Below the pieces are notes generated by a model. That model searched no databases. It was given only the letters and a program-made list of their open reading frames with translations, and was not told the DNA's origin. This document shows positions 46,627-59,996 of a stretch of 64,000 nt of DNA, piece by piece. The stretch comes from Corydoras sp. C115 (lineage: Eukaryota > Chordata > Actinopteri > Siluriformes > Callichthyidae): contig JAFMOC010000051.1 in NCBI GenBank assembly GCA_019802505.1, forward strand, positions 1,157,501 to 1,221,500. Direction: 5' to 3'. Position 1 is the stretch's first letter; every line of letters begins with the position of its first letter. Made by a program: the position numbers and the translations under genes.

Positions 46627-46952
46627 GCGGCACGGTGGCTTAGTGGTCAGCACGTTCTCCTCTCAGCGCTAGGGATTCCCGGTTCGAATCCCCATCTGGG
46701 TGGATTTTCTATGTTCTCCCCGTGTCCGCGTGGGTTTCCTCCGGGTTCTCCGGTTTCCTCCCACAGTCCAAAAACATGGATCAAGTCAATTGAGTGCTCC
46801 AAATTGCTCCAAAGTGTGTCTGTGTGTGTGAGTGTGTGCCCAGCGATAGATTGGCGCCCTGTCCTGGGTGTATCTGCCCACCGCCCGAAACGTTCTCCCC
46901 TGGATGGGCATGGGGAACCCTAATATAGGATAAAGCGGAAGATAATGAATGA
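46627..46952 (+). mobile_element. SINE-A, slightly deleted
   Basis: Complete head; small deletion near the 3' end (ggggaaccctaatatagg). Confidence 0.9.
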
Positions 46953-48575
46953 ATATGAATAATAATAATAATACATTTATTTTATAGGCGCCTTTTTGTC
47001 ACTCAGGGACACCTTACAAAAGTGCAAAATAAGCATAAAAAAATAATAAATTTAAAAAATAATAATAATAAATTAATAAAATAAAATAAAGTAAAAAAAT
47101 ATATGAAAACGTAACAAAGCCTTAAAATCAAATGATCTATTTTATTTTAGTTTAAATTAAAATTAAACACAAAAAAAAATTAAGACAGAGTTAAAAAGAG
47201 ATATTACAACTGCAATTTATAAATAATATAAAAGATTATCTTTAACCCAGGTTTTTCCATTTTTTATAGTTTTTAAAACTATAAATAGGCCTCAACAATA
47301 ATATTTCTTTTAGTTATTTATTGCATAATTCTGTTCAACGTGAACTGGTTCACGCTGTCGTTCGTAGTGGTTAACGATTAATGGTTATGCAGTTCTTAAA
47401 TCTGGCCAGCAGATGTCAGTATTTTTTAAATTATTGAGCGTTCTGGTTTGATCACGATATCGTCAGAAACTGGTGTAACTGACTGAGAAACTTGCCAAAC
47501 TGCCATCATAAACCTTGATTTGTGCACAGTAATGAACTTCTTACGAAGTTTACTTAGCTGGAAGCATACAGTTGCCCAAAATAGATGACCAGGTGACTGA
47601 TTTCATACAAATGTGGGACTGGATGCAGCAACCTGAATTCAATAATTAAGAGAAGCACCTCTCAATATTTGAATATTTGATTCATTTCATTCCTGTAGGA
47701 CTGTAAATAACTAAAATTAGAGTATTATCTTGTATATATAGATTTCTAACTGTATTAAAAAAATTTTCCTAGTTTAAATCTCTTTAATGACTGGACTTTT
47801 CACCCTCCTCTGTATCTGCTGCTGAGAAATATGAATTTCCCCATTGTGGGACAAATAAAGGTTTATCTTATCTTATCTCCATACAGTGTTGCAATAATCT
47901 ATTATTAACAGTTATTAAGTGCCTAACTTAAAACGACTGCAAGTAGGTATAATTACATTTCCATATTTACACATATTTTAAAGCAGTAATAAAAAACAAC
48001 ACCAATAATAACTGTGATAACTGATAAAATATTTTGCCACATAATAAAATACAATCATAATGAACTATATTCATGAAGAATGATGTTACGGGACAGATGG
48101 AAATTCTACAAAAAAAAATCCAGGAAAAAACCCAATGCAAAAGTAGTGTGTCCAAAGAAACAGAGTTTTGAAAGACAGTCAATTAGATATTTACCAAAAT
48201 AAACCAAAATAACTAAAGCTGGTTTTAGGATGTTGCTTTATCAGACTTCAATTCCACTGAGAATTGCAAAGGATTTGAAACTGAGGTCCAGCGATGACCC
48301 TGGGGAGTTTATTTGACGGTTTGATAATTCAATGCTGTAAAGAGGTCATTGTTTCTTACACTCCATGCTCAAAGCTTCTGCTGACAATAACAGCATTGTG
48401 AAAAAATATTAATACCAGCTATTAATTTGTGGTCTAAAATAGTTTTTTTTAATTATTATCTTAAGGTATAATTAAAACAATATTTAAACATACCATTACT
48501 TTTCTCTGAATGTGTTACAGTTGAAACAAAAACAAACAAATAAATAAATACATTTTTATTTTAACATAATCAAAA
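46953..48575. other. Intergenic, AT-rich with repeat relics
   Basis: Begins with an AAT run and a relic resembling a common teleost repeat (acatttattttataggcgcc). 47826-47879 ends ccccattgtgggacaaataa plus (TTATC)n, a LINE 3'-tail type. No gene seen. Confidence 0.4.
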
Positions 48576-48878
48576 TCAAATCGAATCCCCATCTGGGTGG
48601 AGTTTCCATGTTCTCCCCGTGTCCGCGTGGGTTTCCTCCGGGTTCTCCGGTTTCCTCCCACAGTCCAAAAACATGGATCAAGTCAATTGAGTTCTCCAAA
48701 TTGCCCCATATAGAGTATGTTTGTGTGAGTGAGAGTGTGCCCAGCGATAGGTTGGTGCCCTGTCCTGGGTGTATCTGCCCAGCGCCCAAGACGTTCTCCC
48801 CTGGATGGGCATGGGGAACACCCCCCCCCCCGCCCCCGACCCTAATAGAGGATAAAGCGGAAGATAATGACTGAATGA
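48576..48878 (+). mobile_element. SINE-A, head-truncated
   Basis: Starts within the B box. Flanking ataatcaaaa at 48566-48575 and 48879-48888 acts as TSD. Confidence 0.9.
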
Positions 48879-48893
48879 ATAATCAAAACACTA

Positions 48894-49157
48894 CAGTCCA
48901 AAAACATGGAGCAAGGTCAACTGAGTTCTCCAAATTACCCCATATAGAGTATGTGTGTGTGTGTGTCTGTGTGTGTCTGTGTGTGTCTGTGTGTCTGTGT
49001 GAGTGAGTGTGTGCCCAGCGATAGATTGGCGCCCTGTTCTGGGTCTATCTGCCCAGCGCCCGAAACGTTCTCCTCTGGATGGGCATGTGGAACCCCCCAC
49101 GACCCTAATATAGGATAATGGATTGATGGATGGATGGATGGATTGATGGATGGATGG
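48894..49157 (+). mobile_element. SINE-A, 5'-truncated with an expanded TGTGTC region
   Basis: The internal gtgtgtctgtgtgagtgag part has grown to about 65 bp of TGTGTC-type repeats (48951-49003). The tail is an extended GGAT run. Confidence 0.85.
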
Positions 49158-49375
49158 TATACATGAAATGTTAACACAGCGAGGCTAGGAATACAATGAA
49201 ATGGCGAGGGTTCGAAACCCAAACCGACCCGGTTGGTGTGTGTTGGGACTTTCAGGGAGACATGCACGTGTACATATGGCTCCGTCCTGATTAAAAACGT
49301 CCCACCCGGCATTAATAACATGCGCTAACGGGTTGTGTGCAAAGCAGAGCGCGTGAAGCAGTGGGAGTCTGCGGC

Positions 49376-50233
49376 AGAGGGATGGAGGGATGGAGCGGTG
49401 GAGCGGTGGAGGGATGGAGCGGTGGAGCGGTGGAGGGATGGAGCGGTGGAGGGCTGGAGCGGTGGAGGGCTGGAGGGATGGAGCGGTGGAGGGATGGAGC
49501 GGTGGAGCGGTGGAGGGATGGAGAGGTGGAGGGATGGAGGGATGGAGCGGTGGAGGGATGGAGGGGTGGAGCGGTGGAGCGGTGGAGGGATGGAGGGATG
49601 GAGCGGTGGAGGGATGGAGGGATGGAGCGGTGGAGGGATGGAGGGATGGAGGGATGGAGCGGTGGAGGGATGGAGGGATGGAGCGGTGGAGCGGTGGAGG
49701 GATGGAGCGGTGGAGGGATGGAGCGGTGGAGGGATGGAGGGATGGAGGGATGGAGCGGTGGAGCGGTGGAGGGATGGAGGGATGGAGGGATGGAGCGGTG
49801 GAGGGATGGAGCAGTGGAGGGATGGAGGGATGGAGGGATGGAGCGGTGGAGCGGTGGAGGGATGGAGGGATGGAGCGGTGGAGGGATGGAGCGGTGGAGG
49901 GATGGAGGGATGGAGGGATGGAGGGATGGAGGGATGGAGCGGTGGAGCGGTGGAGGGATGGAGGGATGGAGGGATGGAGCGGTGGAGGGATGGAGGGATG
50001 GAGCGGTGGAGGGATGGAGGGATGGAGCGGTGGAGGGATGGAGGGATGGAGCGGTGGAGGGATGGAGCGGTGGAGGGATGGAGGGATGGAGGGATGGAGC
50101 GGTGGAGCGGTGGAGGGATGGAGGGATGGAGCGGTGGAGGGATGGAGGGATGGAGCGGTGGAGGGATGGAGGGATGGAGCGGTGGAGGGATGGAGCGGTG
50201 GAGGGATGGAGGGATGGAGGGATGGAGCGGTGG
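49376..50233. repeat. Minisatellite of 8-bp units
   Basis: About 107 units, nearly all one of two forms, ggatggag (A) or cggtggag (B), with a few variants (ggctggag, aggtggag, gggtggag, cagtggag). It starts A A B B A B B A B and shows no simple higher-order period. No stop triplet can arise on either strand, so all frames stay open for over 300 codons; this is a by-product of the unit, not a gene. Confidence 0.97.
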
Positions 50234-50686
50234 GCAGCGGCTCTGGCTCTCCACCCCTCTCTGGATGTTTGCTTCAATCCATCGCGCGCTCAATGGGCCC
50301 TGTAATCGCACTTTATGTGTCTCACGCGACGGAACAATGACGACACGCTCGAACCCCCCGCTGCGAGGCTAACGGCCCTGCGCGCGCGCCCCTCATTAGT
50401 GGGTTGCTGTGATTTGGTTATACGCGTCCAGATGACGCCATGCTGCTCACTGCACTCATCACAGGTGACGTTATAATGCGACCCAAGTGCAGGACACGAC
50501 TATGAGCGCATTAACTCGGGCTGAACGGCGACCTAACGCTCCACGAGTGCGGGGCAGGCTTAACCCCCCATCCCCCCCCCCCACCCCCACACACACACAC
50601 ACCCGACCCCCCTGCATCACGACAGACAGCTTACAAATGAGTACATGAAAACTTTGGGGCTAAAATATAATAAAGATGAACCGAAT
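50234..50686. other. CpG-rich flank of the minisatellite
   Basis: 50240-50400 is CpG-rich. 50568-50605 has C and CA runs. No exon recognised. Confidence 0.4.
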
Positions 50687-51120
50687 CTACCACTGAAACA
50701 GCGTGGCTGTGTTCAAAACACTCCACATTACAGCTCTAGTGCACTATGAAGTGTGAAAGCCATGTTGTAGTGTTTAAATTCTTTAAAAATATGTTTTTTT
50801 CAAGCTTCAAGATTACTCCTACCACCGAAACAGCTTGGCCGTGTTCAAAACACTCCATATTACAGATCTAGTGCACTATGAAGTGTGAAAGCCATGTTGT
50901 AGTGTTTAAATTCTTTAAAAATATGTTTGTTTCAAGCTTCAAGATTATTCCTACCACCGAAACCACTTGGCCGTGTTCAAAATACTCCATATTACAGATC
51001 TAGTGCACTATGAAGTGTGAAACCATGTTCATTCATTTATTCATTCATTATCTCCCACTTTATCCTCTATTAGGGTCGCTGGGCAGATAGACCCAGGACA
51101 GGGCGCCAATCCATCGCTGG

Positions 51121-51191
<71 letters not shown>

Positions 51192-51968
51192 ATATGGGGC
51201 AATTTTTTTTTTTTTTGGAGAATTCAATTGACTTGATCCATGTTTTTGGACTGTGGGAGGAAACCGGAGAACCCGGAGGAAACCCACGCGGACACGAGGA
51301 GAACATGGAAACTCCACCCAGATGGGGATTCGATCCGGGAATCCCTAGCGCTGAGATGCGAACGTGCTAACCACTAAGCCACCGTGCCGCCGAGAAAGCC
51401 ATGTTGTAGTGTTTAAATTCTTTAAAAATGTTTCAAGCTTCAAGTTTATTTCTACCACTGAAACCACTTGGCTGTGTTCAAAACACTCCATATTACAGAT
51501 CTAGTGCACTATGAAGTGTTGTGGTGTTTAAATTCTTTAAAAATATGTTTGTTTCAAGCTTCAAGATTGTTCCTACCACCGGAACCACTTGGCTGCGCTT
51601 AAAACACTCCATATTACAGATCTAGTGCACTATGAAGTGTGAAACATGTTGTAATTCTTTAAAAACGTGTTTCAAGCGTCAAGATTATTCAAGTTCAAGT
51701 TTATTTCTACAAAAGAAACAGCTTGGCTGCGTTTAAAACCGCTCTCTATTTCAGATCTAATGCACTGTGAAGTGTGCCAGCCATGATTTAGTATTCAAAT
51801 TCATAAAAATTATGTTTGTTTCAAGCTTAAAGATTATTTCTACCACAAAAAAACAGCTTGGCTGTGTTTAAAATACTCGATATTACAGATCTAGTAAACT
51901 ATGAAGTGTGGCAGCTATGTTTTAATGTTCAAATTCATAAAAATAATGTTTGTTTCAAGCGTCAAGAC
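50687..51968. repeat. Tandem array with about 130-bp units
   Basis: Units start ctaccac(t/c)gaaac at 50687, 50819, 50951, 51452, 51572, 51706 and 51840. Shared blocks are attacagatctagtgcactatga, split as attacagatctagtgc and actatgaagtgtg, and tttgtttcaagcttcaagat. First two spacings are exactly 132 bp; later units are shorter and more diverged. Interrupted by a SINE-A at 51029-51392. Confidence 0.9.
51029..51392 (-). mobile_element. SINE-A within the tandem array, with CA expansion
   Basis: Near-TSD gaaaccatgtt / gaaagccatgtt on its flanks (51018-51028, 51394-51405). The GTGTGAGTGAG part has become about 34 CA units (51121-51188), and a T run of about 14 follows. About 55 bp near the tail are deleted. 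Confidence 0.9.
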
Positions 51969-52011
51969 CTAGGCTTACTAAGTAGTTCACTACAAATGCC
52001 CCACTATGCAG

Positions 52012-52266
52012 AAAAGAACATTTCGGGCACTTGGAAGATACACCCAGGACAGGGCACTAATTCATTGCTGGGCACACACTTGTTCATACAAACATACTAT
52101 ATAGGGGCAATTTAGCGCAGCCATTGCACCTTTTATCCATGTATTCGAACTGTGGGAGGAATCCAGTGGACCTGAAGAAAACCTTTCAGACACAGGGAGA
52201 ACATGGAAACCACCAAGATCGGGATTCGAACCTGGATCCCAAACACAACCATGCAGTTGGCTACCA
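52012..52266 (-). mobile_element. Old SINE-A, tail missing
   Basis: Recognisable from catttcgggcacttggaaga to gggattcgaacctggatccc with many substitutions. Confidence 0.75.
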
Positions 52267-53673
52267 TGTTAGTCAGGCGCAATTTTGGTATTCCTGGTGT
52301 ATGCACTTTTTAGTGGCAAAAAGAAATGTGGGTTTCCTAAAAATAAGGTTTTGTAGTAAACAAATATCTTAAATAAACGTTCTTCTCTTCTCCATGCTAA
52401 TGTTGTTGTATAGATAGATTACCCTCTTAATATTTTAAATTCATACTTTAAGAAGGACGACACACCACGATGTTAACCTTCCTAATTTGGTGTAACTTAC
52501 TGTCATCTTACAAAAAAAAAAAAAGCGAAAGCTTTAGCCTGCATGTATTATTTCCTCATAATTCCATAATTCCAAACACAACATGTAAGTTTCCAAAAAT
52601 GTTTCTTTCACAAAGGATGTGACAGGCAATGGATGAAAACCACATGCAGAGTGACAATTTTGGACATAAAGAGGACTACAGAATGATGCATGACTTCAGG
52701 GCTATGTGCAGATCCTTTGTGCGGGACAAAAATTCAATTTTCTGTCGAATCCACAAAATAGAAAACATGCCATTAGTCACTGGTCTGAACTAAAGTTGTT
52801 TTACTGGATGGGATTAGAACTCATCAGTTCTAATTCATTTAAAGTTCACAGAACATGCAAAGACAGGCAGCAGAATTGTGTTAGTGAATCTTTACAGATT
52901 ACATCACCACTTATGGCTGTAATGGTGGTCTGTGGTGATTGAATGGGTCAGAAAGTTAAACTAATGATTGTATTACTGTGTGTTTGCTATGGGATTTTAC
53001 CTTAAACTATAGAAATCAGCTTGTTTACATCACAAACTGACAGTTATACAGTTTGAGGACGATTGTATAGCTTATTCACTTATTAAAATAAGTATTTATA
53101 TTGTTGTTACACTGTACATATTACCTAAAGAACCTGGAAATGATTATAAAAGTGAGGCTGAGATTTGCAGTACAAATCTATTTTACCCAAATTCCTAGCA
53201 GCGTGATAAAACAAAAGTCAGAGTATGTACTGTAACTACATTGTTTTAAAAAAATAATTTTGTAAATGTGCAGTTTAATTAGGCTAAATGTGAGCGCTGA
53301 AATAAGACTAGATGATTAGATGATAACTTTAAAATCTGTTAAAATTAATTAAAATTGGTTCTATTAATCTGGGAGTCCAGTGAGTTGGAACACATTGTAC
53401 AATATAAAATAAAAAATAAATAAAAGTAACAGATGGTTATTTGGCAAATTTCTAAATGTTTATTTCTTTGCTGGTGATGGAGGTCAGGTCGTTGAGGCGG
53501 CACAAAATCAGCCTCGCGTGCTCGCTGTTAAAAGTTTACAAATGCAAAGAGGAGTCTGCCGAGCAGACACAGATTAAAAAGATTAATTTCCAGGCCTCAC
53601 GTTTTCCTAAATCTCCTAGTCAAATCCCTCACAACAGCCACCCCCCCCCCACCCACCACTGACCCCCTGCAAT

Positions 53674-53705
<32 letters not shown>

Positions 53706-55891
53706 ACGCACACAGATATACAGAGATCAATCTTGTCTTAATCTAATATTAAGGTCACATTCCTTGTTGAAACAAAGTAGTGTGAGTTTAGGATGACGGG
53801 TGGAGACGTGTCTGGATGATGTGCATTTGCGATCAGAAAAGCCTAGAAATGATCTCTACAGGTGCTGGTTTTCAAATTGAAAAAGTAAACTTCTCTGTAC
53901 CCCCCCCCCCCCACCCACCAGCACCATTGATACCAATTGTGAAAATAAATTGAATTATGCAGAATTAAAGGACGGGTTTCAATTGTTCCACAGAGGTTCT
54001 CCCAGAATCTATAATAGAATTATAGCAACTGCCTGAACAAATGCCTTACAAAATCCTTCCACCATGCCAAATCATCAAACCAACTGATTTATTTTTAATG
54101 GTATTACACCCTGGACTCTGCAGTGTCATGGTAATAACTGGAGCTCCTGCAGCTGCCTCTATATCACATTAGCCAAGCTTAATATTGACTGTGCAAGGCT
54201 CACAAAACAATACGCCGGAGGACAGGCAGCTTAAAGACAGCCAACCGATCCATAAGCTTTTCACGGCTCTGGAAGGGAGTTAACTAAGGCTCTGAAGTTG
54301 CTTTTGCCCTAAAGGAGTGGCACAATCAATGGGATGCTTAGCACCAGTCTGCCCGCGTGGACCCTCACCTTCAAGCTCCGAGCTGACAAGAGACCATGAA
54401 ACCTGATGCAACTTGATTCCTTTTATTTGCGCCGTCTTTTTTTTTTATGCAGACAACAAACAATCAGTTTTCGTCTCATTTATGTCCAAGCCTTAGCAGC
54501 TGCTTTTCTGCGGGTTTTTGGACGTCCACACGCACGCACGGGACAGATGATTTAGATGTTAGAGATGTTACTGCTAAACGAATACTGGGCAATGCTGTGC
54601 TGTGCTCGGAGGAGGGAATCACCGCTGAACACTTTTGCTTTTTTAATTCTCTTATTCCCAAGGAACCCCATCTGAACGTAATTTGATCACAACGTTGCCG
54701 CTTCATTTTTTATTCAGTAAAAATCCAATTGGCCTGCTGAGGCCTCTGTGTGCGTTGCACGTTTGCAGAGGTCCACACTGGGAATCAGACTGTGACACTT
54801 GTGGGTATCGTGCACCTGATCACAATCCGATCTGTGGCCCTGTGCCAAGCATACAACACTATTTAATTTAATAAAATCCTTACAAATCGGCTTGTCCATG
54901 TGATTAATTATGAAATGCCATTTGTTTTTATCAGCCTAATGTTTACGATACTTACCAATCTCTCAGTGATGATTAGGTTTGTAGCTGTGGGTCGCACGCG
55001 GAATGGACCAAAGCTGTGCATTGTGTTTGCTTATACAGATTATGGCCCTTGATTAGTGGATGGGTGCAATCTATTCAGGCTCTTTCCCTCCCACCCCATT
55101 AAACCCCTTGGGGTATGCCCACGTCCCAAAGGACAGCCGGCTTGGCAGATGGAATCCCCTCCTCCCTCCCACGCTCTCTCTACCTCTCTCTACCTCTTTC
55201 CCTGTCTCTCTTGCGGTTTCCCAAAACATGACTGAGGTACAGGAACTAAAAAGGCTATTAGTTCATGTGCACTTTTTAAACCTCTAATAAATAAATATCA
55301 GATTATATATCTGAGTTTAGCTTTTTCATAAAGGTTTGAAAGTGCTTCATGTATAGAGCTCACTAACTTTGTAAGATTATGCAGATAGAGAAGTTTGTTT
55401 TCATAAGCAGGACGAAATAAGATGAACAAAGCTCTGTGAAGCTCTGCAGTTTCTCCAGCCATGTCAATGTGCAGTGAAGCAGAAGGTCTAGAGTGGGGTT
55501 GCAGGTGGCATAGTGTCTAAATAGGCAATTTTACGCTTCCAATTAAGTGCCGGGATTGGTGATATAATATGGGACTGATTTACACAAACTTGGCAGACTG
55601 TCTCCCATCCAGACTCCTGGCTTTGCATGAGCTGAGTGACCTCCTTATTTAGAATTCACTCACATAATAGTTGCTAATCAAGAAAGGAAATCATTCATGG
55701 TGTTCAACAGGACATTCAGGCAAATAAAAATATAGGCCTGTTTTACCTTAATGCACCAGGAGGACACATTTGTCCTGCATGATCGTCCCCCAGGATCTCA
55801 ACTGCAACAATTCTGCATTCAGCTCCAGTAAGCAACGAATAAAGCTGGCGTTTTGGGACTGCCTTTAAAACATACACATATCTGATTAAAT

Positions 55892-55926
<35 letters not shown>

Positions 55927-58562
55927 GCTTACCCCTCATATCATGCAAATATGCAAAAGGTCTGGTTTTATTTCCTTATAACCATTTTTAAAAAAAAAAG
56001 GTTTATAATTTCACAATATATTGTTCCTTTTAATTTACTAGTCATTCCCCTCATAATGGCTCGTTGGATTGGCAGCTAATACAACACCAGAGGATTCCAG
56101 TAATAACGTAACGGAATTTAAAAACCATATGAAACATCATTTTTCTTCAGAAGTGAACACGCTAACTGCTCAGGGTTTAATATGTCACAAACGACAGTGC
56201 ACAGTGCACAGTGATGGATTAGAGGTAGCTTAAAAGATGTGTATCTGTTATGCCATAACTTTGATAATTTTAATAAATACTATTACGCTTTCACGCTGTA
56301 GTCTATATGACCTTTCAACAATTCATCAGTTATAACAAATCAAACATCTTTAAACGGTCAGAGTCCATAATTTATAAGAGTTAGTCATTACTAATTATTT
56401 TGTCTTTATTACGGCATTATAATATTTATTATCTCTGTTCTTTAATAATGCTCTCTGGTTGATTATCTAAAAGTATATAGTCTATTCATATTCTTTTGCT
56501 CAGCATGTTTACTGTAATCACAGCTTTAATTTTGTGCATTAAACATTTTACCTTTAAACTCTAAAAGATCGTTTGCATAATACAAAAGCAACACATTATT
56601 TTATTCGAGTTACTGACAGAAAGTTCATTTTTCAGTTTTAAAAGCCTTATTGATTCACGTTTTCATTAAAAGTTGAACCCAACACTTCGGTGTCCATCAC
56701 TCCAACAACACCCTCCTTTTATTATTATTATTACAAGGGGCTCAGCTTTCAGGAGGGCTAGTGGGAGCATGTGTGCACGGCTTTAATTCCTATTGTATTC
56801 GTGCAGTCTCAGTGTAAGCGAGTGTGTCTGTGTCTGTGTTTTGGATAGAAGGCGTGCGGTAGAGAGAAAAAGCCAGGAACAAGGACCCATCTGTCAGAGA
56901 AGCGAACATATCCCCCCTTTCCTCTCCAAACTGCTCCCGAGAGACACAAGCAGAGATAACTCACTTGTGGCAAGAGTTGTGGTTTTTTGGGTGGGTTTTG
57001 GGACATGGGAGAGGAATCTGAACCAGAAGAAATACTAAAATAATACTGAGAGGACCACAGTGGAATCACCAGAGCACTTTATAGGAATGCAGTTATTTAG
57101 AGCTCTTAGAATATTCCATAAGAAGTAAACAAAGTGGTGTTGTTGGAGTTGACATGTTGACAGGAGGTGGATTCACTTGTTTAGAGATTGCTTTTTAATG
57201 TCCATTCTGTCTTCCACTGAATACTTAGTGGGTTTGTTTTTGTTTTTCTCAATGAAAAGGGGGAAGTAACATACGGGGAAATAAGCTACAATAAAGGAAC
57301 GAACAATGAAATCTTAAACTTTGCCAACACGATGTTACACAGGGTTAAAGCCATGTTTTTAGAGTTAAGCTTACAGACTTACAAATTCAATTTATTGCCA
57401 GATTCTTGCTGTAATGAATTATTTAGTATTTGCAATTCAGTAAGTAGAAAAGTGCTGAAGGAAGTATTTTACAATTTAAATCACAAGCCTTACAATTAAA
57501 AAGATTTCTTCAAAACAAAACGGCTTTAAAATCAAAGAGAAACTATTTATACCATCATCAAAATGATCACTAACTTTAAATGGTACTAAAAACTTAGTAG
57601 GAATAAGTTTTATTATATTTCTTGTACTTTAATCTTGCTCAGTACTTTGGGGTTTTAGATATGGGCTTTGGTAAAGACATGTGGCTTCAGTGTAAATTTA
57701 AAAATAAAGAAGGTTGTCATTTAATTTTTTTAATTAAAATCGTTGTTGCAATGTCTGACTGTCTGCAATGTAACACCTCACACAGCCTCATGCAGCACAT
57801 GGTACGAGTCATGAGAGTTTGCAAAGCTGTTCCGCTGGCTCCAGTCTAAACTCTGAACTCTCTCAGCAGGATGGATGAAGTCGACCAAACGTCTCCAGAT
57901 CCAGCAATTGTCTAAGCTTAAAGAAACATTGTGGCTTTGCTGAAAGTGAGGTCATGCAGAATAAAAGGAGGCAAAACCTTCCCTCGTGGTCAGACAGTTC
58001 ACTTCTGTTTGGAGCTCAGTGGAAAGTGGAACAGGGCCGCTCTATGTCCAAAGCTGTGCATGCTGAGGAGGATGGGAGGACACTGTGCACCGGAATTCCC
58101 AATGCAGGCTGCAGGTGTGACACAGGACCCTATACACACTCCGGGGATGTGAGTGTAAAAGGAGGCAAAGTCACATAGGGACCTTCATGGAGGTGTAACA
58201 CACTGGGTGCACGCACTGCCGACCCACATGAGCCGAAATACACATGAACACGGACAAACGAGCACGCTGACACACTTATACAGAACACGCACAAACACAT
58301 CGGGCTGAAATGGAAAAGTCAGCAACTAGTAGATTTATATGATGAGAAGTGGGACGTGCAACTTCAGTTCAATTTAATTTATACAATAAATGTTATAAAC
58401 AACGCAAAAAGTGAAATGAACAAATCAAGATATAGACTCAACAGCTCACTGATTACAGACAACAAGCCAAAGATCAAATTTATTCACCGGCATCTTTTCA
58501 TTATTAATGATCAGATATGTTTGATTGGATTTGGAATAATAATCTAAACAGAAAAAAACTAA
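52267..58562. other. Long intergenic stretch (6.3 kb), almost free of SINEs
   Basis: Holds only short simple repeats: CA runs at 53670-53701 and 55894-55925, C runs at 53641-53652 and 53901-53912. GC-richer repeat-free blocks at about 54100-55250 and 57850-58300 could be regulatory DNA for neurod4; inference from SINE absence only. No exon was recognised. Confidence 0.35.
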
Positions 58563-58576
58563 CTTACTGAAAACTT

Positions 58577-58923
58577 CCATCCATCCATTATCTTCCGCTT
58601 TATAATATATTAGGGTTGCGGTGGGGTTCTTCATTCCCATCCAGGGGAGAACGTTTCAGATGCTGGGCAGATACACCCAGGACAGGACGCCAATCTATCG
58701 CTGGGCACACACTCACTCACTCATACACACTCTATATGGCGCAATTTGGAGAATTCAATTGACTTGATCCATGTTTTTGGACTGTGGGAGGAAACCGGAG
58801 AACCCGGAGGAAACCCACGCGGACACGGGGAGAACATGGAAACTCCACCCAGATGGGGATTCGAACCGGGAATCCCTAGCGCTGAGAGGAGAACATGCCA
58901 ACCACTAAGCCACTGTGCCGCCC
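58577..58923 (-). mobile_element. SINE-A, full length
   Basis: TSD cttactgaaaactt at 58563-58576 and 58924-58937. Confidence 0.9.
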
Positions 58924-58982
58924 CTTACTGAAAACTTGAGTTTGGACATAACATAACACTAATTTATTACATTATATAATTA

Positions 58983-59341
58983 AGAGGCGGCACGGTGGCT
59001 TAGTGGTTTAGCACGTTCTCCTCTCAGCACTAGGGATTCCCGGTTCGAATCCCCATCTGGGTGGAGTTTCCATGTTCTCCCCGTGTCTGCGTGGGTTTCC
59101 TCCGGGTTCTCCGGTTTCCTCCCACAGTCCAAAAACATGGATCAAGTCAATTGAATTCTCAAAATTGCCCCATATAGAGTGTGTCTGTGTGAGTGAGTGT
59201 GTGTCCAGCAATGGATTGGCACCCTGTCCTGGGTGTATCTGCCCAGTGCCCGAAACGTTCTCCCATGGATGGGCATGGGGAACCCCACCGCAACCCTAAT
59301 AGAGGATAAAGCGGGAGATAATGAATGAATAAATGAATGAA
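58983..59341 (+). mobile_element. SINE-A, full length
   Basis: TSD tatataatta at 58973-58982 and 59342-59351. Head-to-head with the previous copy, 59 bp apart. Confidence 0.9.
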
Positions 59342-59351
59342 TATATAATTA

Positions 59352-59832
59352 GTGTCACTTAGTGACACGTAAATGAACGCTTCCACCTCACAGTCAGAAT
59401 AAAACACTAAACATTAAACATTAAAATGGTGTAAATTCTTTTTTTGACATGAATGTGATTTTAAAAAATGTACTTTAGCTAAACTTTTGCCTCGGTATGA
59501 AACTGTATGAAAAGAGTGGAACATGTGCGGGGGCGGGGCATGTGATGGATGCGCGCTCACGCGTTCTTGTTGATTGGCTATGCATTAAAACGCCCTCGTG
59601 TTCTGCACGTTCTGAGACAGAGCTAAAGAACCAGGGCCAGTGGGGCAGGGGGACTGAGGGATTAGCAGAATTTATTAGGGTGGAATCGTTACTGAGCGAG
59701 GCGTCACCAGCACTTTAATTATCAAAATATTGATCAGGAAATCCTTACGATTTTAAATAAGCCATGTGGTAAAATATGCATCATCTTGCCCCACAGTTAA
59801 TTTTTTAAATTTAGGCTGTATTTTTGGTGTGT

Positions 59833-59863
<31 letters not shown>

Positions 59864-59983
59864 GTGAGGTATTAATCATGCGAGCGCTTTCAGTTTACAA
59901 TAGGATCACTGTGCTCGTGAGGTCACGTGCAGCAACAACGAATGCGGGCAAGTCGCACGTCTCTGCATTATTAGAATAAACGT
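59352..59983. other. Intergenic, no gene
   Basis: CpG-bearing unique sequence near 59500-59700. A TG run plus an 18-base G run at 59828-59865. Confidence 0.45.
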
Positions 59984-59996
59984 GTGTTGCGTTCAT

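Noticed and set aside
49312..50372. Very long overlapping ORFs (over 300 codons) on both strands
   Set aside because: The 8-bp unit contains no stop triplet in any frame, so open frames are automatic. The translations are simple repeats such as WRDGGMER and PPSLHPS, with no gene structure.
51121..51188. Coding of a Cys/Val repeat protein
   Set aside because: It is the CA microsatellite inside a SINE read in frame.
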